Assembly: GCA_002778785.1 (NCBI GenBank)
Contig: PEZS01000006.1
Location: forward strand, 202,537 to 266,536
From: Bdellovibrionales bacterium CG10_big_fil_rev_8_21_14_0_10_45_34
Lineage (GTDB): Bacteria > Bdellovibrionota > Bdellovibrionia > Bdellovibrionales > 1-14-0-10-45-34
Length of the DNA: 64,000 nucleotides
Reading direction: 5' to 3'
A program made the position numbers and the translations under genes. The notes beneath the pieces were generated by a model. That model was not told the DNA's origin and did no database searches. It saw nothing but the letters and a program-made list of their open reading frames with translations. Shown in pieces: positions 51,918 through 59,995 of the stretch (position 1 is its first letter; the number at the start of each line of letters is the position of its first letter).

Positions 51918-53156
51918 TTACATGTTCTTAATTATTTCATCTCCAAATTCGGAGCATTTCAAAAGTGTAGCGCCTTCCATTTGTCTGTGGAAATCATAAG
52001 TCACTCTTTTACTTTGAATGGCTTTTGCTAGACCTTCTTCGACTTTCGTTGAGGCTTCTGACCAACCCATATACTCAAGCATCATGGCTCCAGAAAGAAT
52101 CACTGATCCTGGATTAACCTTATCTTGCCCCGCATATTTAGGAGCGGTGCCATGTGTTGCTTCAAACACGGCGAATCCATCGCCGACGTTCCCGCCTGGC
52201 GCAATGCCGAGGCCTCCAACTTGAGCGGCCAGGGCATCGCTTATGTAGTCGCCATTAAGATTAGGCGTCGCTAAAACAGAATACTCTTCTGGTCGCAAGA
52301 GAGCCTGCTGAAACATGTTGTCAGCAATGCGATCTTTGATAACGACTTTTCCGTCCGTCGAGGCTCCGCTCCAAGTTTCTTCTTCAGTGACGATTCTGTC
52401 TCTGAAGTTCTTCTTAGCAATATTGTAGCCCCAATCCCGAAAAGCTCCTTCAGTGAATTTCATGATATTGCCTTTATGAACCAGCGTCACACTAGGTAAC
52501 TTGTTTTCAAGAGCATATTCGATAGCCTTAACGACAAGACGTTCGCTACCGAACTGACTCATAGGCTTGATACCAATCGCAGAATGAGGGCGTATTTTCT
52601 TACCCCACTTTGCAATCGTTTCGATAAGCTCATTGGCTTCTTTCGAATCTGCTTGCCACTCAATGCCGGCATAAACGTCTTCGGTGTTTTCTCTAAAAAT
52701 AGTCATGTTGACTTTGTTGGGCTCTTTTACCGGAGCTGGTACACCCTGATACCACTTCACTGGCCTGATGCAGGCGAAAAGATCGAGCTCTTTTCTGAGT
52801 GCCACATTGATTGAGCGAATTCCTTTTCCAACAGGAGTGCCGAGCGGGCCCTTAAGGCACACAACAAATTCCTTGATTGCCGTAAGAGTTTCTTCTGGCA
52901 AATATTCGCCGCCGTAGGTGCTGACGGCCTTCTCTCCGGCGTAAACTTCACACCAATGGATTTTCTTTTTGCCTCCGTAGGCTTTCTCTACGGCTTTATC
53001 TAAAACTTTTTGAGAGGCTGCCCATATATCCGGCCCGGTTCCATCACCTTCGATAAATGTAACAATTGGTTGATCAGGAACTTCGATCTTTCCATTTGTT
53101 GTGATTTTGATTTTAGAGCCGGCAGACGGTACTTTGACTTTGTTGTAATTTCCCAT
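51918..53156 (-). CDS. icd: NADP-type isocitrate dehydrogenase
   Basis: The ATG at 53156 follows GAGAGGAAA at good spacing; the frame is open upstream. The 412-residue enzyme resembles the E. coli type: [32 protein letters not shown] region (seen as [12 protein letters not shown]), [55 protein letters not shown] and [24 protein letters not shown] includes the Ser-equivalent regulatory loop region nearby. It oxidises isocitrate to 2-oxoglutarate. Confidence 0.96.
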   Translation of the reverse strand: MGNYNKVKVPSAGSKIKITTNGKIEVPDQPIVTFIEGDGTGPDIWAASQKVLDKAVEKAYGGKKKIHWCEVYAGEKAVSTYGGEYLPEETLTAIKEFVVCLKGPLGTPVGKGIRSINVALRKELDLFACIRPVKWYQGVPAPVKEPNKVNMTIFRENTEDVYAGIEWQADSKEANELIETIAKWGKKIRPHSAIGIKPMSQFGSERLVVKAIEYALENKLPSVTLVHKGNIMKFTEGAFRDWGYNIAKKNFRDRIVTEEETWSGASTDGKVVIKDRIADNMFQQALLRPEEYSVLATPNLNGDYISDALAAQVGGLGIAPGGNVGDGFAVFEATHGTAPKYAGQDKVNPGSVILSGAMMLEYMGWSEASTKVEEGLAKAIQSKRVTYDFHRQMEGATLLKCSEFGDEIIKNM

Positions 53157-53283
53157 AGATTTCCTCTCAAATTTTGATTTTCTAAGAATAGCCATTGTTT
53201 CTAAGATGTTAACGTAGAACAATCAAATTAATCATGGAGCCATACTCTCGAAGTATTGCTTCGCATTAGGACAAAAACTGCGA

Positions 53284-54042
53284 ATGATAGAAGCAAAAAA
53301 TCTGTCGATACTGTTTGGCCGAAAGGTGATCTTCGAGAATCTGAATCTTTCTATTGAAAAAGGAGAGAGATTCACATTGATCGGGCCAAGTGGAGCCGGT
53401 AAGTCCGTCCTGTTGAAGTCTCTATGTGGAGTGCTCAAGCCTGCGAGCGGCACAGTAACTGTAGACGGAATCTCTATTTATGAGGCTTCCGATGCAGAGC
53501 GAAATAAAATATTAAGAAAGATAGGGGTTTTGTTTCAGAAAAATGCATTGTTTGATTCACTGACTGCCATTGAAAATGTTTGCTTCCCCTTAAGAGAAGT
53601 TACCACGTTGCAAAAACAAAACATTAGCGAGATTGGTTCAAATTTTTTAGAAGCCGTGGGTTTGGCAGAGGCCGCGCCACTGATGCCAAGTGAAATGAGC
53701 GGTGGAATGCAAAAGCGATTGGGCATCGCCCGCGCTTTGGCGTTGCGGCCCCAGATTATTTTCTATGACGACCCGACTGCGGGGCTCGACCCGATTACTA
53801 GTAAAAAGATCATCGACTTGATTCTGGGCTTACAAAAAAAAGATTCCTCAACAGTACTGGCAATTACAAATGACATGAACCGGGCATTTCAAATGAATGG
53901 ACGTATCGCCATGTTGGTAGATGGCGAGCTCATCGTTTCAGGAGGACAAAAAGACATACTCGATTCGCAGGATCCGAGGGTCTATCAGTTTGTAAGGGGG
54001 CTTCGCGATGGCCCGCTTTCTGTGAGGAGCGCGGTTGTATGA
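53284..54042 (+). CDS. Mla-type ABC transporter ATPase with a degenerate catalytic site
   Basis: The 252-residue ATPase has Walker A GPSGAGKSV (about 39-47), Q-loop LFQKNALFDSLT, and an intact signature MSGGMQKR. Its Walker B reads IIFYDDPTAGLD, with Asp in place of the catalytic Glu, and its H-loop reads AITNDM, with Asn in place of His. It should bind ATP but hydrolyse poorly. The next gene encodes a second ATPase with the complementary pattern. It overlaps that gene by ATGA. Confidence 0.92.
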   Translation: MIEAKNLSILFGRKVIFENLNLSIEKGERFTLIGPSGAGKSVLLKSLCGVLKPASGTVTVDGISIYEASDAERNKILRKIGVLFQKNALFDSLTAIENVCFPLREVTTLQKQNISEIGSNFLEAVGLAEAAPLMPSEMSGGMQKRLGIARALALRPQIIFYDDPTAGLDPITSKKIIDLILGLQKKDSSTVLAITNDMNRAFQMNGRIAMLVDGELIVSGGQKDILDSQDPRVYQFVRGLRDGPLSVRSAVV

Positions 54043-54794
54043 GCTCCATCGCCATTTCGTTTGAAAATGTTGTGAAAAGTTTCGGGGCAAAAACCATCTT
54101 GCGTGGAGTCAGCTTTGAAATTTCAGCGGGGGAAATTGCATTCATTTTAGGTACGTCAGGCACTGGCAAATCGGTCACTCTCAAGAACATCGTGGGATTA
54201 ATGAAGCCAGACAGTGGCAAAATCTTTATCGAAGGAAGCAACATAGCCGAATATAGTGAGGATGAACTTTTCGAAGTCAGAAAGATCTGCGGAATGGTAT
54301 TTCAGCATCCCGCTTTGTTTGATTCGCTGAGCGTCTATGAAAATGTGGCTTACGGAGTCCGGCGCCACTTTCGTGTGGACGAAGCGGAGCTAAGGTTGAG
54401 AGTCGAAAAAAGTCTAACTGCTGTCAACGTTTCGGGGCTCGACGATGAGCTTCCGGCGGCGCTTTCGTATGGAATGCAAAAACGGGTGAGCCTTGCTCGA
54501 ACTTTAGCTGTGCAGCCGCGTATCTTGCTTTTCGATGAGCCAACAACAGGGCTTGACCCCGTGACGACGAGTGCAGTGAACTACTTAATTCAGAATCTCT
54601 CAAGAGAACTTAAAACAACCTCAGTAGTTGTTAGTCACGATATGAGGTGCGCGCTCGAAATCGCTGATCGCGTGATCGTACTAGATAAAGGACAAGTCAT
54701 CGAAAACAGCTCTGTCACAGATATAAAGAAATCTCGGCATCCCCTTGTCCAAGAGTTCCTTGCAGAAATTCTCGCTGAGGAGAATATGGTTTGA
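54039..54794 (+). CDS. Mla-type ABC transporter ATPase with a degenerate signature motif
   Basis: The 251-residue ATPase has Walker A LGTSGTGKSV, a canonical Walker B ILLFDEPTTGLD and H-loop VVSHDM, but its signature is LSYGMQKR instead of LSGGMQKR. Paired with the preceding ATPase this gives one consensus and one degenerate ATP site, as in heterodimeric ABC transporters. It overlaps both neighbours by 4 bases. Confidence 0.93.
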   Translation: MSSIAISFENVVKSFGAKTILRGVSFEISAGEIAFILGTSGTGKSVTLKNIVGLMKPDSGKIFIEGSNIAEYSEDELFEVRKICGMVFQHPALFDSLSVYENVAYGVRRHFRVDEAELRLRVEKSLTAVNVSGLDDELPAALSYGMQKRVSLARTLAVQPRILLFDEPTTGLDPVTTSAVNYLIQNLSRELKTTSVVVSHDMRCALEIADRVIVLDKGQVIENSSVTDIKKSRHPLVQEFLAEILAEENMV

Positions 54795-55576
54795 GAGCCT
54801 GGGCTGGTTCAATACAACTGATTGTTGCGGATATGGGCGGCTGCATGTTGTTCTTGGGGGAGGTTTATCGCCGGTTTTACGCCTTAGCACAGCGGCGCCA
54901 CCTTGTATTTGATCAAATCTATCAAGTTACACTTCAAAGTTTGGCAACAACAGCCCTTGCAGGTTTCTTTGTTGGCGCGATTATGACGGTCCAGTTTACT
55001 CTTCAGGCAAAATCTTTTGGCGCCTTAGGATTTCTTGGAGGTCTTGCTACAAGCGCGACCTTTCGCGAGGTAGGCCCTTTGTTAATTGCTTTCATGTTAA
55101 GCGGAAAAGTGGGCGCTTATACAGCAGCCGAACTTGCAACTATGAAGGTGACCGAACAAATTGATGCCATCCGCTGCCTAGGGGCAGATCCCATCGTAGA
55201 AATTATTCTTCCCCGGTTTGTTGGCATCATCATAGCCAGTTTTTTCTTACTACTTATGGGGCTCATTATGTCAACCGTTGGTGGTACTTTGCTAGCTATC
55301 ATGTTTTCTGGGGTCAGCGTTGAGGAGTATTTGCGGCACATACCCACAATACTTAACCCGCTGTCTGTTTTGAGCGGGGTATTTAAATGTGCTGTTTTTG
55401 CGTTCACGCTCGCTGCCATCTGTACTTACAAAGGCTACACAGCCACAGGGGGCGCCCGTGGGGTTGGAAGAGCTGTAGTGAACACGGCAGTGGCGACGAT
55501 GATAGGCATTGTGTTAACTGATTGGTTGACCAGCTATATTTTGGATCAAATTTTAAAGGCATTTATTTTATCTTGA
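54791..55576 (+). CDS. MlaE-like permease 1
   Basis: The 261-residue inner-membrane protein starts at a TTG overlapping the ATPase stop (TTGA); an ATG 42 bases in is an alternative. It has the MlaE pattern: an N-terminal interfacial helix, GFFVGAIMTVQFTLQAKSFG, REVGPLLIAFMLSGKVGA, MKVTEQIDAIRCLGADP and a Gly-rich C-terminus (CTYKGYTATGGARGVGRAVV). MlaE homologues move phospholipid with an MCE protein. Confidence 0.93.
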   Translation: MRAWAGSIQLIVADMGGCMLFLGEVYRRFYALAQRRHLVFDQIYQVTLQSLATTALAGFFVGAIMTVQFTLQAKSFGALGFLGGLATSATFREVGPLLIAFMLSGKVGAYTAAELATMKVTEQIDAIRCLGADPIVEIILPRFVGIIIASFFLLLMGLIMSTVGGTLLAIMFSGVSVEEYLRHIPTILNPLSVLSGVFKCAVFAFTLAAICTYKGYTATGGARGVGRAVVNTAVATMIGIVLTDWLTSYILDQILKAFILS

Positions 55577-55589
55577 ACAGAGGTCAAGT

Positions 55590-56363
55590 GTGATTGAGGC
55601 GATAGGCCGAAATGTCATCTTTTCGTGGGAATGGTTAAAAGATTTCTTACTGCTTTGGGTGAATGCATTCGCCAATGCAATTACTCCTCCGTTTCGGAAA
55701 AAAGACATTTTAGCTCAGCTTTACTTTGTGGCGAATCAAAGCCTGCCAATAGTCGCACTTTGTGTCAGTTTTGCGGCCATAGTTACAATTATTGAAGCCT
55801 CATTTCACATGAAGCTAGTGGTGAAAGATGATTCTCTTGTACCGGGTTTTGCAGCTCTTCTTATTTTAAGAGAGCTTGGCGCGGTGCTTGCGGCGTTACT
55901 TGTTACTTCGCGCGTAGGCGCCGGGCTCGCCGCCGAAGTCGGTAGCATGAAAATAACTGAGCAAATCGATGCATTAAAGGCGTTAGGAATCGACCCAGTT
56001 CGTTTTTTGGTGGTCCCCCGACTGATTGCATCGATTTTAGGGGTGATGGTCCTTACGATTTTTTCGAACTTCGTCTGTATTCTTGGAGCCATGTTGGTGT
56101 CAATATTCTCTCTCGGCTTTACCGCGGGCGCATTTCTCTCTGCGATGAACCAATTCGTCGAGTTCAAAGATTTGCTTTTTGCTATGATTAAAGGAGCCTG
56201 CTTCGGAGCTGTGATCCCTATAGTAAGTTGTCACTATGGTTTTCGTTGTGAAGCGGGCGCAGAGGGAGTCGGACGAGCAACAACTAACAGCGTGGTTGCA
56301 AGCTCGATACTGATTATTATTTTAGATTTCATTTTAGCCTGGATTTTTTCGCACTTTTACTGA
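55590..56363 (+). CDS. MlaE-like permease 2
   Basis: The 257-residue protein starts at a GTG with AGAGGT upstream. It has the same MlaE blocks as the previous gene (LRELGAVLAALLVTSRVGA, MKITEQIDALKALGIDPVRF, YGFRCEAGAEGVGRATTNSV) but is clearly divergent. Two permeases and two ATPases in one operon suggest a heteromeric transporter. Confidence 0.92.
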   Translation: MIEAIGRNVIFSWEWLKDFLLLWVNAFANAITPPFRKKDILAQLYFVANQSLPIVALCVSFAAIVTIIEASFHMKLVVKDDSLVPGFAALLILRELGAVLAALLVTSRVGAGLAAEVGSMKITEQIDALKALGIDPVRFLVVPRLIASILGVMVLTIFSNFVCILGAMLVSIFSLGFTAGAFLSAMNQFVEFKDLLFAMIKGACFGAVIPIVSCHYGFRCEAGAEGVGRATTNSVVASSILIIILDFILAWIFSHFY

Positions 56364-56447
56364 GATGCTAGGATATGGAGAATCACAAATTTCGTTCGCT
56401 GAACGCAAACATATAAAAAGTCGAGAACGCGTAGGAGTTTTCTTTTC

Positions 56448-57224
56448 ATGAAGTCTGAATACAAAGTCGGGTTGTTGTTTCTTGTCTCTGTAGGGTTGGT
56501 TATCGTATTTGCATTTGCGATCGGAGCTTTAGGTCCTTTTCGAGATTCCTACAAGTTAACCGTACTCTATAATTTTGCCGGCGGGATAGAAGAGGGCTCA
56601 CCTGTTCGCGTGATGGGCATTAAAGTCGGAAAGGTGCAGCGAATTCGCTTCGAGCCGGGCTTAATCTCCCCAAGCGGGGAAGAAGTTCAGCTCGCTATCG
56701 ATATCGCGGTCGATAAAAAAGCATGGCGCACAGTTCGTAGTGACAGCCAGTTTTTTATTAATATTGCAGGGTTAATAGGAGAGAAGTTTGTAGAAATCAC
56801 CCCTGGTCGCCAAGAAAGCCCTCAGCTCGCTGATGGGCAACTTGTCCGCGGCGAAGATCCCCCTCGCGTCGACCAGTTACTTTCTCAAGGATACGGATTA
56901 GCCGGAAAGATCCTAGAAATGGTCGAAAAGAATGAGGGCAAGTTTAGCGACACGATTTTCAAACTCAACGATCTCGTAAAGAACGTTAATAAGACTTTAG
57001 TTCTACTAGAAAAGGCCACACATAAAGTTGAAGTGAACCGCCTGCTCCAAAATATGGTGAAAATCACTGATGATGTCGCAAAAGTCAGTTCGAAAATGAG
57101 TTCAGAAGAAGCTCAAAAGACCTACGATTTTATCCATACCCTTATCTGGCGATTGGAGCCTCTTGATAAAGAGGCGATTAAGGAGTTTTTGCAGGAGGAA
57201 GGGGTTCGCGCCCGCATCTTCTAA
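56448..57224 (+). CDS. mlaD: MlaD-like MCE-domain protein
   Basis: The 258-residue protein has one membrane helix (about 5-27, VGLLFLVSVGLVIVFAFAIG) and an MCE domain (about 38-120: YNFAGGIEEGSPVRVMGIKVGKV, SQFFINIAGLIGEKFVEITPG). The C-terminal half is helical. MCE proteins form rings that carry lipids across the periplasm between the membranes. No mlaB or mlaC homologue is adjacent. An 84-base gap with no stem-loop separates it from permease 2. Confidence 0.93.
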   Translation: MKSEYKVGLLFLVSVGLVIVFAFAIGALGPFRDSYKLTVLYNFAGGIEEGSPVRVMGIKVGKVQRIRFEPGLISPSGEEVQLAIDIAVDKKAWRTVRSDSQFFINIAGLIGEKFVEITPGRQESPQLADGQLVRGEDPPRVDQLLSQGYGLAGKILEMVEKNEGKFSDTIFKLNDLVKNVNKTLVLLEKATHKVEVNRLLQNMVKITDDVAKVSSKMSSEEAQKTYDFIHTLIWRLEPLDKEAIKEFLQEEGVRARIF

Positions 57225-57418
57225 TCCTGCTTCAGATAAGCTTCGTATTTCTTCGTCAGCTTCAGGTTCTCCCTCGTTGCGGCGTGGTTAATCCACGCCT
57301 CACTCGCTCGCCCTTTGCTTCCTTGAACTACTTGCTTGATCGCGCGTGGGGGTACCACGCCTCGAAACTCTCGAGCTGCGCCTGCTTTTCTGCTCGTAAT
57401 CTGTACGTGCGTGATCAT
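57221..57418 (-). CDS. Possible small basic protein
   Basis: A 65-codon frame convergent with the MlaD gene encodes a strongly basic sequence (SRKAGAAREFRGVVPPRAIK, ENLKLTKKYEAYLKQD). AGAAG lies close before the ATG, too close for an ideal site. The 3' segment resembles, at DNA level, the sequence at the end of phoR (GCTTCAGATA, CTTCGTAT). Coding status is uncertain. Confidence 0.35.
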   Translation of the reverse strand: MITHVQITSRKAGAAREFRGVVPPRAIKQVVQGSKGRASEAWINHAATRENLKLTKKYEAYLKQD

Positions 57419-57512
57419 ATCTTCTGGACTAATGGTCTGGAATTAACAGAAAAATCTTACGTTTTAAACTCAGATTCGAGTTTCGAAACCCGCGAATGCA
57501 GATTTCGGACAC

Positions 57513-57543
57513 AAAAAAAGCCCCTGGTTTCCCAGGAGCTTTT
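57513..57543 (-). terminator. Rho-independent terminator of the histone-like gene
   Basis: On the minus strand AGCTCCTGG, loop GAAA, CCAGGGGCT form a 9-bp stem with one G-T pair, followed directly by a run of seven T. It lies 27 bases after the stop of the Lys/Ala-rich gene. A run of A and T on the other side could let it work in both directions. Confidence 0.88.
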
Positions 57544-57569
57544 GGTTTTCGTAAGCAACCAATGGCGAC

Positions 57570-57776
57570 TTACATCTCAACAGCGGCTTTAGCTGTCTTT
57601 CTACGAGTTGCTTTGCGGCGAGTAGCCTTTTTCTTTCCAGCTTTACGAGTCGCCTTCTTAGTGGCTTTCTTCGTAGCTTTGCGGCGAGTGGCTTTTTTCG
57701 CTGCCTTCTTAGTTGCCTTCTTTCTTGTAGCTTTCTTAGTTGCTTTCTTCCTTGTTGCTTTCTTCCTTGCTGCCAT
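57570..57776 (-). CDS. Histone H1-like Lys/Ala-rich DNA-binding protein
   Basis: The 68-residue protein consists almost wholly of KKATRKKATKKA-type repeats with scattered Arg, ending KAAVEM. It starts at an ATG preceded by TAGGAGGA and has a strong terminator downstream, so it is a single-gene unit. It resembles the C-terminal tails of histone H1 and bacterial H1-like proteins (Hc1/HctB, AlgP). It should bind and condense nucleic acid. In cells with a compact non-growing phase it could help nucleoid compaction; that link is inference. Confidence 0.85.
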   Translation of the reverse strand: MAARKKATRKKATKKATRKKATKKAAKKATRRKATKKATKKATRKAGKKKATRRKATRRKTAKAAVEM

Positions 57777-57908
57777 TCAGTCCTCCTAGGATAGGCAATG
57801 TTGTTCTATACAAAGCGTTCGCTTATCTAAAAGTCTTCACGCTGTGATTATGATCGTCAACATAAAGTTTCTACTTAAATGTTTTTTTTTGCACTTTCTC
57901 GATAATGT

Positions 57909-58643
57909 ATGCTTTCAAACTTCATCATCACATTCTTGCTTTCGATTTTCGGTTTTCAATCCGTCATTCGAAGTTTGTATCAATTTTTGTCATCGAAGTT
58001 GCGTGCAGAAAAAGCGAAGACAATTTTTGTCATCGCAATTTCACTGCTTTTGCTCGTAACTGTGTACTTCACGACGATATTTCTGCTGTTTATCTATTTC
58101 GGTTCACTCGTCACAGAATCAAAACTGTGGAATGCGTGGAAATTTCGCAACACTCAACGCAAATTTGTCAGAGAAATTCCGCACTTTTTGGACATGTCGA
58201 TATTAGTGATGAGATCTGGAGCTTCCGTTCGACAGGCTTTGGTGTTTGGTTTTGAGTCCTCTCAAATCCCGATACCTGACTTATCCGTTAACAATGTGAC
58301 TCACTTTCAGCGCAGAGGTGAGAAACTTCAGGTGAACAATGAAGATGTCATACTGCTCGTCGAGAATTTGGTGATTGTTTTGCAGTCGCCCCATATTGCG
58401 CTTAACTCGCTGGTAGAATTGCGTGAGCATTTTCAGAGAATCAATGACTGTCGCCGCAAGTCCAAGGTCTTACTGAGGGGTTCAAAGATTCAAAGTGGTT
58501 TCATGGTTGGGATTTATCTGCTTCTCGCCGCCTTCGTGATCAGCCACTTCCCCTTTGAGCGAGTCGCGGGATACCTGGGCAGTTCATTCGTGCTCTTCTT
58601 AATCGGAACGGTCGGAGTCTTTAAAGATCCAAAAATCCTATGA
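57909..58643 (+). CDS. Divergent TadB/TadC-like membrane protein (GspF type)
   Basis: The 244-residue protein has membrane segments near the N-terminus (two, about 1-15 and 42-70) and two near the C-terminus. The middle is GspF/TadB-like: FVREIPHFLDMSILVMRSGASVRQAL, LREHFQRINDCRRKSKVLLRGSKIQ. The conserved GGN block of TadB is not seen. It lies upstream of another TadC-like fragment, far from the main pilus locus, and may supply the second platform subunit missing there. Confidence 0.65.
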   Translation: MLSNFIITFLLSIFGFQSVIRSLYQFLSSKLRAEKAKTIFVIAISLLLLVTVYFTTIFLLFIYFGSLVTESKLWNAWKFRNTQRKFVREIPHFLDMSILVMRSGASVRQALVFGFESSQIPIPDLSVNNVTHFQRRGEKLQVNNEDVILLVENLVIVLQSPHIALNSLVELREHFQRINDCRRKSKVLLRGSKIQSGFMVGIYLLLAAFVISHFPFERVAGYLGSSFVLFLIGTVGVFKDPKIL

Positions 58644-58745
58644 TGAAAAATGCGAGTAAGTTTGAGGAGCAAAGCATAATGAGGAGCAGGAGTAAATTTG
58701 AGGGTCCAAAAATCCTATAATGAAAGAGCGGGAGTAAGTTTGTGG
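58629..58745 (+). repeat. Three imperfect tandem copies of a 37-40-bp ribosome-binding-site region
   Basis: Copies begin at about 58629, 58669 and 58706. Each contains (A/G)TGA, then a GGAGTAA or GAGTAA and TTTG(A/T)GG. The first overlaps the end of the TadB-like gene (PKIL-stop), and the second copy ends in an in-frame GPKIL-stop as well. Only the third reads GTG at the position used as the start of the next gene. Confidence 0.75.
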
Positions 58746-59200
58746 TAGCAATAGGCAAGAGAAGAAAGAGAATTTCAACTTTGAATGAACAAATAACCCT
58801 CTTCTCTCACGTGAGATTAAGTATGATGTTGGGCAAGTCGTTCCGCTCGTCGCTGCAAGCCTTTTGCAGACGTTACAGCAGAACTCGAACGGCTTTAGCT
58901 CTGCTTGGTTGGCTAGTCCAAAAGGACATAAAAGCACATCAGACTGATAATGAGCTCAATGCCGACCTAAAACCCTTTGAATCGCTCTTTTCATTGGGTC
59001 TCGAAGGTCATGCGGTCTTTGAGTTACTCGGCACTCTGCGCAGCGAGCTTTCTTCTAACTTAGATGCCCTTTTGCAGGAGGAGCTACAAGAGAGTCCGTA
59101 CTGGCAGCTTTTACCACTGCTATTGTTTCAGTTTCCGGCGATATTCTTGCTTTTGTTTGGTCCTATAGTTGATGAACTGGTTCGTCACTTGAGTATGTGA
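58742..59200 (+). CDS. TadC-like C-terminal GspF-type protein
   Basis: The 152-residue product starts at a GTG with GGGAGTAAG upstream. It contains SMMLGKSFRSSLQAF, FSLGLEGHAVFELLGTLRSE, LDALLQEELQESPYWQLLPL and a final membrane helix (LLLFQFPAIFLLLFGPIV), a layout like the C-terminal part of TadB/TadC. The usual N-terminal helices are missing, so it may work only with the upstream protein. Confidence 0.55.
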   Translation: MVAIGKRRKRISTLNEQITLFSHVRLSMMLGKSFRSSLQAFCRRYSRTRTALALLGWLVQKDIKAHQTDNELNADLKPFESLFSLGLEGHAVFELLGTLRSELSSNLDALLQEELQESPYWQLLPLLLFQFPAIFLLLFGPIVDELVRHLSM

Positions 59201-59272
59201 TGATTGCAAGGATGCTGTCGCACAGGTTTTGATGCCAATTGCTTGGCTCAACAGAAAATACGAAAGGAAATC

Positions 59273-59620
59273 ATGGAAAATTTTTCGACAAACTACTTTG
59301 GCACCTCAGGGCTTCGTCGGTTTACTAAACTTCAGATCTGTCTATATATATGTATTGTCTTCGGAGGCTCTATTGAAGGGGAGAGTTCTCCGAGAGTAAA
59401 AAACATACTTCGTGCTAAGAGTCTCGAGGAGTATCGGCAACTAGAGGCAAGTGATTTCGGAAAACCTGCAGTTAATTCCAAAGTCTGCGAGAAATCCTAC
59501 GTCCAGTTGATGACTCGAGGTCAGGCTATGAATTTATTGAAACGAAGCAATCGACTGACGAAATCGTGTACCGAAGACCTCCGATCGCAGATTGAAAGGC
59601 TTGATTACGCCAGTTACTGA
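59273..59620 (+). CDS. Small exported protein behind the orphan Tad-like pair
   Basis: The ATG at 59273 has AAAGGAAAT upstream and is preferred over a start 69 bases earlier. The 115-residue product has a hydrophobic stretch (LQICLYICIVFGGSI at about 22-36) after 20 polar residues, so it is a signal peptide or an anchor. The mature part is basic with Cys residues (SKVCEKSY, LTKSCTED), possibly one disulfide. It follows the TadC-like gene and may belong to the same unit. Confidence 0.55.
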   Translation: MENFSTNYFGTSGLRRFTKLQICLYICIVFGGSIEGESSPRVKNILRAKSLEEYRQLEASDFGKPAVNSKVCEKSYVQLMTRGQAMNLLKRSNRLTKSCTEDLRSQIERLDYASY

Positions 59621-59700
59621 GTGAAACTCCGACCCCATGCGCAATTAAACCCAAGATAAACGACATTGATCAGCAATATTGTCGCGGATATATTGAATGC

Positions 59701-59946
59701 GTGGGGAATACAAAATCCAGTTCTGCTGACAAAAGGAAAGAGCAAGTTTCGACCCAAGCTCTGCTAAACTCTATTGAAACGCCACGTAGCGAAAGCAAGC
59801 GCAGTTTCGAACCTATATTAAAAGAGCTTGGTATCTTAGAAATTCAAAGAGATCCCGTAAAATCCGCCGAAGCAATCCTGGCAGCCCTGGGCTATCAGCC
59901 CCAAGAAGAGGCAGATTCCAAGGATGCTGTCATAGACGCAGAATAA
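59701..59946 (+). CDS. Small acidic protein of unknown function
   Basis: The 81-residue frame from a GTG encodes a Ser/Lys-rich N-terminus and an acidic helical part (FEPILKELGILEIQRDPVKS, AEAILAALGYQPQEEADSKD). It has no signal peptide. No strong ribosome-binding site precedes the GTG. It ends 50 bases before the cysteine synthase-type gene on the same strand and could be translated with it. Confidence 0.5.
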   Translation: MGNTKSSSADKRKEQVSTQALLNSIETPRSESKRSFEPILKELGILEIQRDPVKSAEAILAALGYQPQEEADSKDAVIDAE

Positions 59947-59995
59947 AATCTAGAATAAGACAGACTTCGAGAAGGATTCTCTCAAGGAGGTAGCT

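Noticed and set aside
57229-57270. A further copy of the 89-bp repeat at the end of the MlaD gene
   Set aside because: Only about 25 bases (GCTTCAGATA, CTTCGTAT) match the sequence after phoR, and they lie outside the 89-bp repeat proper.
57876-57905. TAAA and CTCGATAA before the TadB-like gene as a FliA-type promoter
   Set aside because: The spacing is 18 bases instead of 15, and the octamer differs from the motif at the main Tad locus.
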